A DNA stretch of 24,257 nucleotides from Stramonita haemastoma (Eukaryota; Mollusca; Gastropoda; Neogastropoda; Muricidae): positions 20,001 through 44,257 of the forward strand of contig JASPKP010000492.1 in NCBI GenBank assembly GCA_030674155.1. The letters run 5' to 3'. Shown piece by piece: positions 8,112 to 18,168 of the stretch (position 1 is the first letter of the stretch; every line of letters starts with the position of its first letter). Under the pieces are notes generated by a model. The model saw only the letters and a program-made list of their open reading frames with translations. It was not told the origin of the DNA and made no database searches. Both the position numbers and the translations under genes were made by a program.

Positions 8112-8189
<78 letters not shown>
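8112..8189. repeat. (GT)n microsatellite
   Basis: About 39 uninterrupted GT units, followed by CGTGCGTG and ATGTATGT words to about 8268. Confidence 0.97.
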
Positions 8190-8192
<3 letters not shown>

Positions 8193-8265
8193 GATTTGTA
8201 TGTGCTTGTGCGTGCGTGCGTGCATGCGTGAGTGAGTTGCATGTATGTATATATGTGTGTATGTA

Positions 8266-8345
8266 TGCGATAATAATAAATAATAATAATAAAATGGAGG
8301 CTTATAAAGCGCGAATTCCAAAAAACATGGGCTCACCGCGCCGTA
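8266..8345 (-). mobile_element. Minus-strand 3' tail with (ATT)n
   Basis: On the minus strand TGTACGGCGCGGTGAGCCCA, then TTCGCGCTTTATAAGCCTCC and TTTTATTATTATT. It has the same general plan as the plus-strand tail at 7885-8006 (a GCGCTTTATA motif then an ATT array). The sequence to its right (8346-8510) is AT-rich and unassigned. Confidence 0.5.
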
Positions 8346-8514
8346 CAATCAAATCAATTTAAATAGGTTACATATGAACGTGAAAAATTTGACTAGCACA
8401 AAAATAATAAGGAAAAAATGCATGCACATACAATACACAGCATATTACATGGCCAGAGAATAAAAGTTAAATAAGAGCAATATCATCAAGAAAATGTGCA
8501 GTGCAGTACAATGC

Positions 8515-8541
8515 ATACACACACACACACACACACACTCA

Positions 8542-8617
<76 letters not shown>
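8515..8617. repeat. (CA)n microsatellite
   Basis: About 50 CA units with two single-base changes. It directly abuts the RNase H fragment at 8619. Confidence 0.97.
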
Positions 8618-8618
<1 letters not shown>

Positions 8619-8867
8619 TCACTTAGATCTGCTTCAGTAAAACCGCATTGTAATATTGTGACAGAAATTCATCATTTAATACATTGTCTTATTTTAAGAG
8701 GAACAGATGTGAGTTTCTGTTGGGTTCCGTCTCATCTGGGCCTTTCTTGCAATGAATGGGCAGATCGCGCTGCTAAAAGGGGTGCAAAACAAGAGAAAGG
8801 ATCAACAATTTTAATATATCCACTCTCAAGAAAGACAAGTGGACGGTATCTAATTAATTCTAATTAA
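8619..8867 (+). pseudogene. Fragment of a LINE RNase H domain
   Basis: The frame translates to a run containing VSFCWVPSHLGLSCNEWADRAA, which fits the C-terminal half of the RNase H domain found at the end of ORF2 in some non-LTR elements (WxPSHxGxxxNExADxxAK, holding a conserved His and the last catalytic Asp). The left end starts directly at the (CA)n array, so the earlier catalytic residues are missing. The frame ends soon after in a 30-bp tandem repeat. It aligns along about 60 residues with the fragment at 19216-19440, so both come from one LINE family. It is a dead relic; the full-length LINE at 10.6-18.4 kb has no RNase H. Confidence 0.8.
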
Positions 8868-8921
8868 AGTGGACGGTATCTAATTAATTCTAATTAAAGT
8901 GGACGGTATCTAATTAATTCT
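8838..8921. repeat. 30-bp tandem triplication
   Basis: AGTGGACGGTATCTAATTAA starts at 8838, 8868 and 8898 with an exact 30-bp period and no visible differences between units except at the right edge. It lies inside or just after the RNase H fragment. Such identity suggests a very recent local amplification. Confidence 0.95.
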
Positions 8922-8966
8922 CCTCTTACATTTTGCGCACACGTTAAAATACATAATTTGCATGTC

Positions 8967-8969
8967 TTG

Positions 8970-9055
<86 letters not shown>

Positions 9056-9077
9056 GTGTGTGTGTGTGTGTGTGTGT
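8967..9077. repeat. (GT)n microsatellite inside LINE remnants
   Basis: About 54 GT units with one TT interruption near 9054. To the left are an RNase H fragment and an odd TTTGCGCACACGTTAAAAT word (8932-8950) like the end of the repeat at 1200-1575. To the right is an RT C-terminal fragment. Confidence 0.97.
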
Positions 9078-9460
9078 CATCGATGATAAATTAAACGTTA
9101 CTACTAATACAGAAATGTTACATAATAAATATCATTCTCGTATCTTTTTTCTTCAAAAGCTTACGAGTCTTCAAGTAAATATTAAGGTTTTGCAAGACTT
9201 CTATAGATGCTTTATTGAGTCTGTCATTTCTTTTTTTTTTGATATGTTGGTACAAAACACTGAATGTCAAAAACAAAAATGTACTAAACAGAGTTGTAAC
9301 ACGTTGCGGCAAAATTGTGGGTTGTGCGCAAATGAAACCAAACGATCTGTATGAATGTCGTGCGAAAGACCGAGCGAAAGAAGTAGTGAGTGATGGTACG
9401 CATGTGCTTTTTTTAAATTTTTATTTTATACCACTTTATGTCACAGCAGATTTCTCGGCG
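9078..9460 (+). pseudogene. C-terminal reverse transcriptase fragment of a CR1/L2-like LINE
   Basis: The first frame gives NTEMLHNKYHSRIFFLQKL and VLQDFYRCFIESVISFF. After a T-run (9230-9239) the next frame continues with ICWYKTLNVKNKNVLNRVV, CGKIVGC, LYECRAKDRAKEVVSD and HVLF. This order (RxxFLxKL, FYxxxIESVxSF, CWxxxLxxKxKxxLxRVVxxxxKIxG, AxxIxxDxxHxLF) is the thumb/C-terminal region that follows the RT palm in L2/CR1-type elements. The palm and endonuclease are absent because the left side is a (GT)n array. A one-base shift at the T-run breaks the frame. It belongs to a different family from the LINE at 10.6-18.4 kb, whose C-terminus differs. Confidence 0.75.
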
Positions 9461-9466
9461 TAAAAT

Positions 9467-9690
9467 TCGGGCTGCTCTCCCCGGGGAGAGCGGGTCGCCA
9501 CAAGTGCAGCGCCTACCCATTATTTTTTTTTCCCTCAGGAATGGTGTCTAAACACGACAACTGTGTGCATGCTGGTTTTTTTTTGTTATAATTTTGTCAT
9601 CCACTCCTACCGGCACACGATGGCCTGTTCTTCCGAAAAGCGGAACGGGATTTTAACGTGTGCGCAAGATGTTCTGCGTGCTTGCTGAAT
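9467..9690 (+). repeat. Interspersed repeat, copy 2 (plus strand)
   Basis: GGGCTGCTCTCCCCGGGGAG and AGCGCCTACCCATT lead into the block shared with 1204-1345 (minus): CCCTCAGGAATGGTGTCTAA, CTACCGGCACACGATGGCCT and TGTGCGCAAGATGTTCTGCG. CTCTCCCCGGGGAGAG is a perfect 16-bp palindrome. The left ~70 bp are missing from copies 1 and 3. Confidence 0.7.
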
Positions 9691-9869
9691 ATTCTAAGCT
9701 TCTTCCGTCTCAAAAAACACTACAGAGTACCCAAACTCAAAACCTCGGAAGTAAAAGCAGTTTTATAAACACCTCAATTTTTATATTAAACAAGGATTTA
9801 ACAATAAAAACTAACAAGGACTGACTGGACAGGAGAGAAAGAAGGGGGATGGAGGGGGGAGAGGGGTGG

Positions 9870-9892
9870 AGAGGAGAGGAGAGGAGAGGAGA

Positions 9893-9985
<93 letters not shown>

Positions 9986-9986
9986 T
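9870..9986. repeat. (GA)n array
   Basis: GGAGA words pass into about 45 GA units with one C and one GG interruption. Confidence 0.97.
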
Positions 9987-9989
9987 GAG

Positions 9990-10270
9990 CAGGGTATGGT
10001 GTATGGGATGCGTTTAGCAAAGTCGACGTATGTTTCTTTTACTAAGTGCAATGTGCTTTGTTTTGTTTTCTAAAACTTATCTACTGAAAATAAAAAGTAT
10101 CACATGTACATCTTATTAACTGATAGTGCCCCTATAGTATGACATGTTGTAATTATTTGTGCATTGGCATATGACCATGTCTGCAGTGTGTAAGTAAGTA
10201 AGTCTTCAATTTTAACGTCTTTCCACTTTAAGTGATACCAGACGACCCCAAGATAGGAGACTGGATAGGT
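9990..10270. other. AT-rich spacer, nothing firmly recognised
   Basis: No coding frame. A GTAAGTAAGTAAGTCTTC block followed by TTTAACGTCTTTCCACTTT (10190-10235) has the look of a repeat terminus but has no second copy here. Confidence 0.4.
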
Positions 10271-10282
10271 AAGAGAGAGATC

Positions 10283-10352
10283 TGATTTGATTTGATTTAT
10301 TCTTTTATATCGAGGATAATGGAATAAGCACTCTTGTGCTTTTTTACATCCA
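10283..10352 (-). mobile_element. 5'-truncated LINE 3' end with (AAATC)n tail
   Basis: On the minus strand GGACTGGATGTAAAAAAGCA, then GTGCTTATTCCATTATCC and a tail of AAATC pentamers. It shares CTGGATGTAAA and GTGCTTATTC with the 3' end of the full-length LINE (10653-10700), so it is a tail of a related element cut short, with its own short tandem tail. Confidence 0.55.
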
Positions 10353-10391
10353 GTCCCCGTGTGTATGCAATTTTGTAAATGTCATCTGTTT

Positions 10392-10535
10392 CCACCGGCA
10401 CACGATGGCCTACTCCTACGAAAAGCGGAATAGGATTTAACGTGTGCGCAAGATGTTATGCGTGCGTTCACACACGGGGCCTCGATTTAAAGTCTCATCC
10501 GAAGGACTTTTGAGGAGAGTGGAGTCAGCACTGAT

Positions 10536-10537
<2 letters not shown>
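10392..10537 (+). repeat. Interspersed repeat, copy 3 (plus strand, partial)
   Basis: CCGGCACACGATGGCCTACT to TGTGCGCAAGATGTTATGCG match copies 1 and 2. It then extends into CACACGGGGCCTCGATTTAA and CTCATCCGAAGGACTTTTGA, which the other copies lack. The 5' part present in copies 1 and 2 is absent. Confidence 0.65.
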
Positions 10538-10539
<2 letters not shown>

Positions 10540-10607
<68 letters not shown>

Positions 10608-10613
10608 AGAGAA
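10540..10613. repeat. (GA)n array at the LINE 3' terminus
   Basis: About 36 GA units with one GG interruption. It abuts the tandem GAAACACTT tail of the LINE that begins at about 10611. Confidence 0.97.
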
Positions 10614-10652
10614 ACACTTTGAAACACTTTTGAAACACTTTGAAACACTTTT
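10611..10652 (-). repeat. LINE 3' terminal tandem repeats (AAGTGTTTC)n
   Basis: Four plus-strand units of GAAACACTT, some with an extra TT, precede TATTAAGGGATAAGAATAAG. On the element strand they are the last bases of the transcript. CR1/L2 elements use such short tandem tails for target-primed reverse transcription. Confidence 0.8.
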
Positions 10653-11085
<433 letters not shown>

Positions 11086-13914
11086 TTATGTGAATGTGCC
11101 TGTATATTCATTCATTAGGATCGAATGATACTTATTTTTAAAAGTATATAAACTAGTATTGACATTAACTGAGGATGAAACATCATTCCATAATAAACCA
11201 CCAGAGTAAGTAAGGCTAGATTTGAACAGATCAATTCTGGGCAGTGGTAACATTATTTTGTGAAAATAGCGACACTCATTTATCTTAAACTTGTTTATCA
11301 ATGAAGGTGGAGCAGAGCCAGACATAATTTTGAACATAAAAATTGCCTTATTGTATCTTAACTTCCATTTCAGAGGGAGAATATCAAGTGAGATGTAATC
11401 ATTACATGACAATGATGATGATTTTAGTAGAAGTACTTTAAGAACACGTCTGTACATACTTGCCAATGGTTTTAAAGTGTTTTCGCTCGCCGTATCCCAA
11501 ACTGTTGATACATAATTTATGTGTGGCTCAATAAAAGCATGATAAAATAGTTTACGAGAGTGTGAATTTAGGAAATGTTTTATCTTCATTAGCTGATAAA
11601 TCTTTTTTGATATGATTTTACACACCATTTTTACATGTTCAGACCATGACAGATTGTTATCAATTACTAATCCTAGAACTTTATGAAAATCAACTTCTTG
11701 AACTACATTACCACTGATGTCCAATGAACTACGGATTTTAGAAAGGTTCTGCCGTTTTTGTCTCGTAGTTATAATCATATGTTTACTCTTATGAGGGTGG
11801 ATGCTCATATGATTTGAATCAGACCATTTTATCAGTTGTTCTATATTAGTCTGTAAGGTAAAAATCACGTCATCTAATTTAGTGTGGCTAGTATGTAATG
11901 TTGTGTCATCTGCAAACATTTCACAGTTAGCCTTTAAACAGAGGGGTAAATCATTAATATATATTGAGAATAGTATGGGTCCCAAGATGGAACCTTGAGG
12001 AACACCGAACAAAATGGGCAAAATAGAAGATTTAGATTCCTCAATTAAAACAAGTTGTTTACGATTGTCTAAAAATGATGACATGAGTTCTATTGTATTA
12101 TCTGAAAGACCATACAGTTTCAGTTTTCTTAGAAGAAGCTTGTGATCAATCAAATCAAATGCTTTGGAAAAATCAACAAACAGGACACCAGTAATTAAAT
12201 TGTTATTTATGTTGGTTAGCCATTTGTCAACTAAGTTCGTTAGTGCAGTGTGACACGAATGGTTTTTTCGAAATCCAGATTGATTGGGATGAAATAGGTC
12301 ATGCTTATTGAAGTGGCTAAGAATGTGCTGTCTAATATGATTTTCTAAAGGTTTAGATAAGTTAGATAATATAGAAATAGGTCGATAATTTGCAGGATTA
12401 GAACGATCACCAGCTTTATGGAGTGGCAAAACTTTGGCAACTTTGAAAGCTTTTGGAAAACGATTTTTTGCTATAAATAGATTGAATACATAGGTCAATG
12501 TTTCTGAGATAACTGGAGCTGCTATTTTTAAGATCTTACCATTGATACCATCTAGCCCACATGTGCCTGTTTGTTTTAAATGGGTCAAAGCATTGTAAAC
12601 TTCATTCACAGACATGAATGGAATATTAAGTTTTGATGAGATGTTTTTAGAAGCACAGAATTCATCTAGTACTTCAAGATTATTTAAGTGAGAGGTGTTA
12701 GTTTGGATAGTTGATAGAGCTATATTACAAAAATGATCATTGAGTTTATCTGGCACTATGTCTAAAGGAAGTGAAGATTTAGGTCTAAAATCCTTTTTAG
12801 TTAAGCGGTTAATGGCATTCCACATAGATTTATTATTAGACTTGTCAGAAACAAGCTTTTGAAAATACTCCTTTTTAGCCTGTCGTTTCAAATATGTGAC
12901 AAGATTTCTTTGTTTAATAAATTCATCCCTTGTTCCATTGATCAACAACAAATCTCGTAATTTTATTGCATCTTCAACATGTTTGGTCAACCATGGTGGT
13001 TTAGGGTCAGTTTTAACTCGTTTAGTTTTTAAAGGTGCATGTTTGTCATAAACATTCAAAAAGTTATGATACCAAATTTCAAATGCATTATCTGGATCCG
13101 TGAACTGGTAAACTAAAGGAAAATGTGAATTATTTAAATCCCCAAGGAAACTGTTTATGTCAAAATGTCTAAGATTTCTGTATTTAAGCCACTTATGGCT
13201 GTTCTTTGGAATACTAACTCCCTTTCTTGACCATGTAAAGCACACAGGGAAATGATCACTACACCCATAGGTTGGAGAACAAACCTCTAACATATTGTTT
13301 ATTGCCGTCGTATAAACATGGTCAATCAGGGTTTTCGAAGTAGCTGTGACTCTTGTAGGTTTGTCAATCAATTGGACCAGTTGGAAAGATTCATAAGTAT
13401 GTGTCCAGGTTGACTGACGTTTTTGTAAATCAATATTAAAATCACCTAACAATATTGTCTCATCCGAATACATAGCTATGTCTTCCATTAATAAAGTAAA
13501 ACTGTCTATCCAGTTTGCATGTTCAGCTGGGTTTCTGTAAATGAACCCCAAGAGTATAGGTTTTGCTTTTTTGAAATTAATCTGTATCCATAAGGATTCA
13601 ACATTATGCAGATCTATAGGGTGTATCTGCTTGAAGTTTATTGTCTGGTGGATATAAACAAGAAGTCCTGTTTCTTTGGAATGTTTAGGATCTCTACGAA
13701 TACAAGAATATCCTGGAAAAGAGATTTCTTCATCTGAAATATGAGCTGTAAGGCGTGTCTCTGCAAAGCCAAAAATATGGAAAAATTTCCCAGAGTTGGA
13801 TAAAATACTCGACACATCCACTAATTTACCATACAAGTGATTTATATTAAGAAACCCTACTCTCAGACCATCTCTTGATGGCCAGACATCAACAGTATTT
13901 GTCAAGGACATCAT
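11086..13914 (-). CDS. LINE ORF2: APE-type endonuclease and reverse transcriptase
   Basis: A 942-residue polyprotein that nicks target DNA and reverse transcribes the LINE RNA at the nick. I start it at the Met pair at 13914/13911 because the open frame upstream to 14070 encodes a hydrophobic, Phe/Tyr-rich stretch from AT-rich DNA, while NxNHLYGKL follows at once. Endonuclease (about 15-230): LNINH, AETRL (E52), GFIYRNP (Y126), LGDFN (D158, N160), LIDHVY (D198), SDHFPV (D220, H221), all expected catalytic positions present. RT (about 490-720): NYRPISILSNLSKPLE, QSGFRK, FVDFSKAFD (D581), GVPQGSILGPILF, FADD (667-670; the YxDD box is FADD as in many LINEs). The C-terminal thumb region ends in a SGGLLWNDV motif typical of the CR1/L2 side. 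There is no RNase H and no CCHC finger. No stop or frameshift interrupts it. The final codon is at 11086-11088. Confidence 0.93.
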   Translation of the reverse strand: MMSLTNTVDVWPSRDGLRVGFLNINHLYGKLVDVSSILSNSGKFFHIFGFAETRLTAHISDEEISFPGYSCIRRDPKHSKETGLLVYIHQTINFKQIHPIDLHNVESLWIQINFKKAKPILLGFIYRNPAEHANWIDSFTLLMEDIAMYSDETILLGDFNIDLQKRQSTWTHTYESFQLVQLIDKPTRVTATSKTLIDHVYTTAINNMLEVCSPTYGCSDHFPVCFTWSRKGVSIPKNSHKWLKYRNLRHFDINSFLGDLNNSHFPLVYQFTDPDNAFEIWYHNFLNVYDKHAPLKTKRVKTDPKPPWLTKHVEDAIKLRDLLLINGTRDEFIKQRNLVTYLKRQAKKEYFQKLVSDKSNNKSMWNAINRLTKKDFRPKSSLPLDIVPDKLNDHFCNIALSTIQTNTSHLNNLEVLDEFCASKNISSKLNIPFMSVNEVYNALTHLKQTGTCGLDGINGKILKIAAPVISETLTYVFNLFIAKNRFPKAFKVAKVLPLHKAGDRSNPANYRPISILSNLSKPLENHIRQHILSHFNKHDLFHPNQSGFRKNHSCHTALTNLVDKWLTNINNNLITGVLFVDFSKAFDLIDHKLLLRKLKLYGLSDNTIELMSSFLDNRKQLVLIEESKSSILPILFGVPQGSILGPILFSIYINDLPLCLKANCEMFADDTTLHTSHTKLDDVIFTLQTNIEQLIKWSDSNHMSIHPHKSKHMIITTRQKRQNLSKIRSSLDISGNVVQEVDFHKVLGLVIDNNLSWSEHVKMVCKIISKKIYQLMKIKHFLNSHSRKLFYHAFIEPHINYVSTVWDTASENTLKPLASMYRRVLKVLLLKSSSLSCNDYISLDILPLKWKLRYNKAIFMFKIMSGSAPPSLINKFKINECRYFHKIMLPLPRIDLFKSSLTYSGGLLWNDVSSSVNVNTSLYTFKNKYHSILMNEYTGTFT

Positions 13915-14414
13915 GAACACAAAAGAATTAATAATCAGCACATTAAGTATTACATGTAAAAAAAAAATATAAAAAATTTGATAATAATAAGAAAGGCAAA
14001 AACAGTGAGGGAAAAATATTATGAAACCTGTCCGTTTTTTTATATATACAAATACTATATAAGTAACCACAAGTTTGGTCAGGGAAACCCAGGTAACAAA
14101 ACACTATTTTTGTTCACATTTGATCCAGGGCACACATGTGCATGCAAGAAACCAAGAAAGACAATTCACAAAATAGTTTAAAAAGAAAAAAAGAAAGAAA
14201 GAAGAGAAAAAAAACCCCACCACCAACAAAAACACAACAAAGATGCACACAATTTTTCAAGAAAAACTAGTCGACAACTAACAGATTTCAAGCACAAAAA
14301 ATCTGAATAAGTACGTGTTCTCTGTCTGTCAGTCCGAAGCCCAGTATTATATCAAATAGCCACTGAGTAATCATTTCATTTTTTAACATCCCACAAGGTC
14401 AATGTCTGTTAACA

Positions 14415-14597
<183 letters not shown>

Positions 14598-14619
14598 ACG
14601 AGTTCACATGCATACACCT

Positions 14620-15020
14620 ATATGCAATCAAGACACAGGCATGCCCTCTCGAAGGCAATACGCAGGCATCCCCTGGATTCACACAATGCACGCGCTCTGC
14701 AGACGGCACAGCACGCGTATGCCCTCATGGCGCACAACATAAACGCTTCAATCAAAACCACAACGTGCAATCATCCCTCAGGATGCACAACATGAAAGTC
14801 CCAATGGGGAGACAGATCATGTACACCTTTTCAGTAAACCCAGCATGCAAGCCTCTCCAGGAAGCACACCTTTTCTGCACATTTCAGGAAGCACAACATA
14901 CATGTACCAACCCATCAAGAAAAGCATGTATCAACCTGTCAGGAAGCAAGAGATCCATGTTCCTTTCACCAAGCACAGCATGTATGCATCCACAATGAGA
15001 CACCATGGGAACCATCACAT
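14620..15020. repeat. Degenerate short-period repeat between the (CA)n arrays
   Basis: Words such as CAGGAAGCACAACAT, AAGCATGTATCAACC, AAGCACAGCATGTATGCATC and CCCTCAGGATGCACAACATG recur at loose spacings of roughly 25-30 bp, with strong drift. It looks like an old minisatellite of a CAGGAAGCACAGCATGTATG-type unit. I cannot fix a period by eye. Confidence 0.4.
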
Positions 15021-15044
15021 GGATAAGCGCAATAGCATACAACA

Positions 15045-15169
15045 GTCATACACACACACGCATGTACAAATGCACCACAAACACACATGCGTACACACAC
15101 ACATACACACACTCACACATACTCACATAAATACAACACATTATGCACACATATATACACTAACACACA

Positions 15170-15229
<60 letters not shown>

Positions 15230-15235
15230 ACAAAA

Positions 15236-15312
<77 letters not shown>

Positions 15313-15360
15313 CAAAATCACACCAAAAAAACCCACAACACAGGCACACTCACACACACA
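15045..15360. repeat. (CA)n microsatellite 2 in the LINE
   Basis: Around 150 CA-type units, interrupted by TACA, AACA and AAAACAAA words, in two purer blocks (15166-15223 and 15239-15310). Confidence 0.97.
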
Positions 15361-15496
15361 CATTGTTGTTACTCCGATGCTCTGACATTGTTGGTTTGCA
15401 CTTCAGGAGAATTGTACAGCTGCTATAGTCGAACTAAAGGGCCTGCACTCAATTCAGTATGATCTCCCTATTGACAGGGGAGGGGGGGGGGGGTCT

Positions 15497-18168
15497 TCAG
15501 GAGGGTCTATATTGAGAAAGAATTTGGGACGCCATATTCAGGAGTTGGTAAGCATATTGTCCTGATTGAGACAGCAGACGGGGATCGGGACACTGGCTGC
15601 TGGGTGGTGGCGCTGATGCAGCTACAGTCTGGAGAGGCTGGGGAGGAGTGGGATACAGATAAGGGGGGTATGGAAATGAAGGGGGGGGATTCCACTGGGT
15701 CTGGAGAGGGTAGGGGTAGGGTCTGGGATGCAAGGTACTGGGGGCATCAGCAAATTGATGAACAGTTTCATTATCACCGCTATACAGCCGTGTAGAGGAA
15801 GATGGTCGGAAAGTCTGACTCCTGGAGTCAGCCAGAGGATCTGAAGAAACCAGTGGGCGGGGGCAGGACCATCAGGTTGAGGCGGTTGTCTGTTGAACTG
15901 CTGGGTCGTTGTCTGGGAAGGCAGCATGGGGTAATGCCTCATAGAGGAGATAGCAGGTGCACCAGGGATCCGAGTGCCGTATCCACGAGAAGGGCGACGT
16001 CCATTAAAAGACATCATCCTGCCTTGTCTTGTACTGCCAGCTGCATTCAGGAGATGTTCTGCTGGCTGCTCAGGTGGGAGAAAACCTCCAGGTGGACCAG
16101 CCTCTTCAGAGTATTGATTGGAATGAGCTGACCAAGGGAGGAACTGCTTGAAGTTGACAGCCAGCTTGGCCACTCCCTTCATGCTGGGATGAATACTGTC
16201 TTTATATAGTGCCTGTTTTGGAGCACCATTTTGCGTTAGGAAAGTGTCCTGATTGTTGATAAGATTGACATTAGCAGTGGTACAGGCTGTTTGAAGATTT
16301 TTGTTAGTGGGAAGGATGGCGTTATTGAGAGGGTGCCGTCCCCGGGCTGGAATTATTGAACTGAAGCTTAATTTTGCTGCTGGAAAACCTTCTTTACATA
16401 GTGTCATCAGCTCGACCCATTGTTTGATTGAAATAGGTCCTGCAGGACAGTCATTAACACCAATGTGGACTATCAGTGTGTGAACGTGGGTGTGTTTAGC
16501 TGGAAGTGTTGTTAGCCATTTTATCAGGTTCACAAGAGTAATGCCAGGTATGCACAGCTTAAAGATACGATTTTGTTGATTTCCCAACCGTCTTGGGTCA
16601 ATGTGTCTTATAGAAGAGTCTCCTACAAGGACAGAGCTACAGTTATCAGGAATTTTTAATTCATGAAGAATATGTTCAGGTGTTTTTTTTTCAGGAGTCT
16701 TCTCACTGAGGAAAATCTGTTCTGAAGCATTTTCAGTCTCAGGGTTGGCTGTACCTACGTTATAGCCACCTACATCATGTGATGGTGTGTTCAGTTCATT
16801 GTTTGATAATCGGTCAAACCGATTTTGTGTTGATACAGGAGACGTTATATGTAGATGGGCTTCAGGAGTTGTAAGTAAAGCTTCTGTTGTAGTTAATATT
16901 GCTGGTGCAACTGTTTTAATACTATTGTCGGCACTACTGATAACGGTGTCTGGGTTGTCTTTTTCGGGTTTTGTATGCGCAGAAGGATCTGCAGCTCTGG
17001 CAGCCTCGAAGGCCTGTTCCTCTGCTGTAGTCTTTTGCATATCGCACTGAGTCGAAATTGTCTTGACAGGAGATTTGTAAGTCAGAAGTTTGAGTTTTGA
17101 CTGGAGTGTGCCCATTTGTGTCTTTAATGAATGGTTTTCTTTGTTTATGACATTGATCTGAGTTTCCAGTTGAGAAATGTACTTGTTAATGTTTTCCAGT
17201 TTAAGAACCATACTTTCTGTTTTGTTATTTAAATGTTGCTTGATTTCGTTTTTGATTGAAACCTGTGCATCATACAGCTGAGAGGTGAGTCTGCTTTCTA
17301 GGTCACTGATTTGATCTGTCATGAGCTCCTGAGTGTCTTCAAGGACTTGCAGTTTTTGACTCATGGAGCTATCAAAAAGTTTTTTAGGGCAAAGTGTGCG
17401 CCGTCTACTACGCTTGCTTTGCATGCGCTTGTGTGATTTGTTGGTGCCAGACATTGCATGATGCAAGCTGGAAGGCTGGCTAGTTGCCAAGGAGTCACAA
17501 TCGGTTTTTTTCGGAGTTAACTGACGTATTTCTTGAGAACTAATGACTGTGCCATCTTTAGAGATGGCATATGAGTGACTTGAAGACTTGACCTCTGTCT
17601 CAGTGTCATCACTGACACTGCTAAGGAGAGAGGAAGTAGGAGTGAGTAAGATACGGGCTGTGGAAGTCAGACGTACAGGAGAAGAAAGCTGGATAGAGTG
17701 GTAGACATTTTCTAGAAAGGTAATGGGGTGAGCAATCAGAAGAGATTTTAGTTTGTCAGTGTTTTTGTCCAGACAAAAATCAGACACAAGGTCCTTGAGT
17801 AACTCGCATTCCTTTTTGTCCCACTGCCTGCAGTCATTACCTTGACAGAGTAGTGTGCCTGTGCCCTCTTTTTTAAAGTATAAGGACAAAGTTATTCTTT
17901 TTGTATCCTCTACGTAGATTCTAATGACTGATTTGCAAAGACGTGTTTGATTGGGGTAGGTGATCCAGTTCGGAAGGGAAATAATATTGTCGTCTTCATC
18001 GAAATCGGTTAATTCTATCCTGATAAGTTCTTCTGAAACAGCGGAGTACCTGTAAAATAAACTGTTTCTCCACGCTGTTAATTCATTCTCCGGGCACGAA
18101 AAACGCTTCTGAATTGAATCAAGAGTTGCTTGAAGTTTGTGTTCTTTAACAGCTGGCTGGTTTTCCAT
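15497..18168 (-). CDS. LINE ORF1: coiled coil and SGNH esterase-like protein, frameshifted near the C-terminus
   Basis: The nucleic-acid-binding partner protein of the LINE. The frame from Met at 18168 is open for 848 codons to 15622. Residues 1-160 form a conserved N-terminal region with an ITLSLYFKKEGTGTLLCQGN block of the kind seen in related ORF1s. A basic patch is at 245-257 (KSHKRMQSKRSRR). A coiled coil is predicted by eye at 268-362. An SGNH/GDSL hydrolase-like domain spans 505-680: VGDSS (nucleophile S518), PGITLVNL, HIGVND (N572) and YKDSIHPS (D657, H660), so all catalytic blocks are present. Then follows a Gly/Pro/Gln-rich tail. After about residue 770 the -1 frame (15850-15497) holds a far more natural Pro/Ser/Tyr-rich tail ending LLNMASQILSQYRPS, while the annotated frame degenerates, so one base seems lost in the C5 run at 15859-15863. 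There is no CCHC or PHD finger. Confidence 0.85.

Noticed and set aside
13915..14070. N-terminal extension of LINE ORF2 to a Met at 14070
   Set aside because: It encodes a Phe/Tyr/Ile-rich stretch from AT-rich DNA unlike known ORF2 starts; the Met pair at 13914/13911 lies directly before the endonuclease domain.
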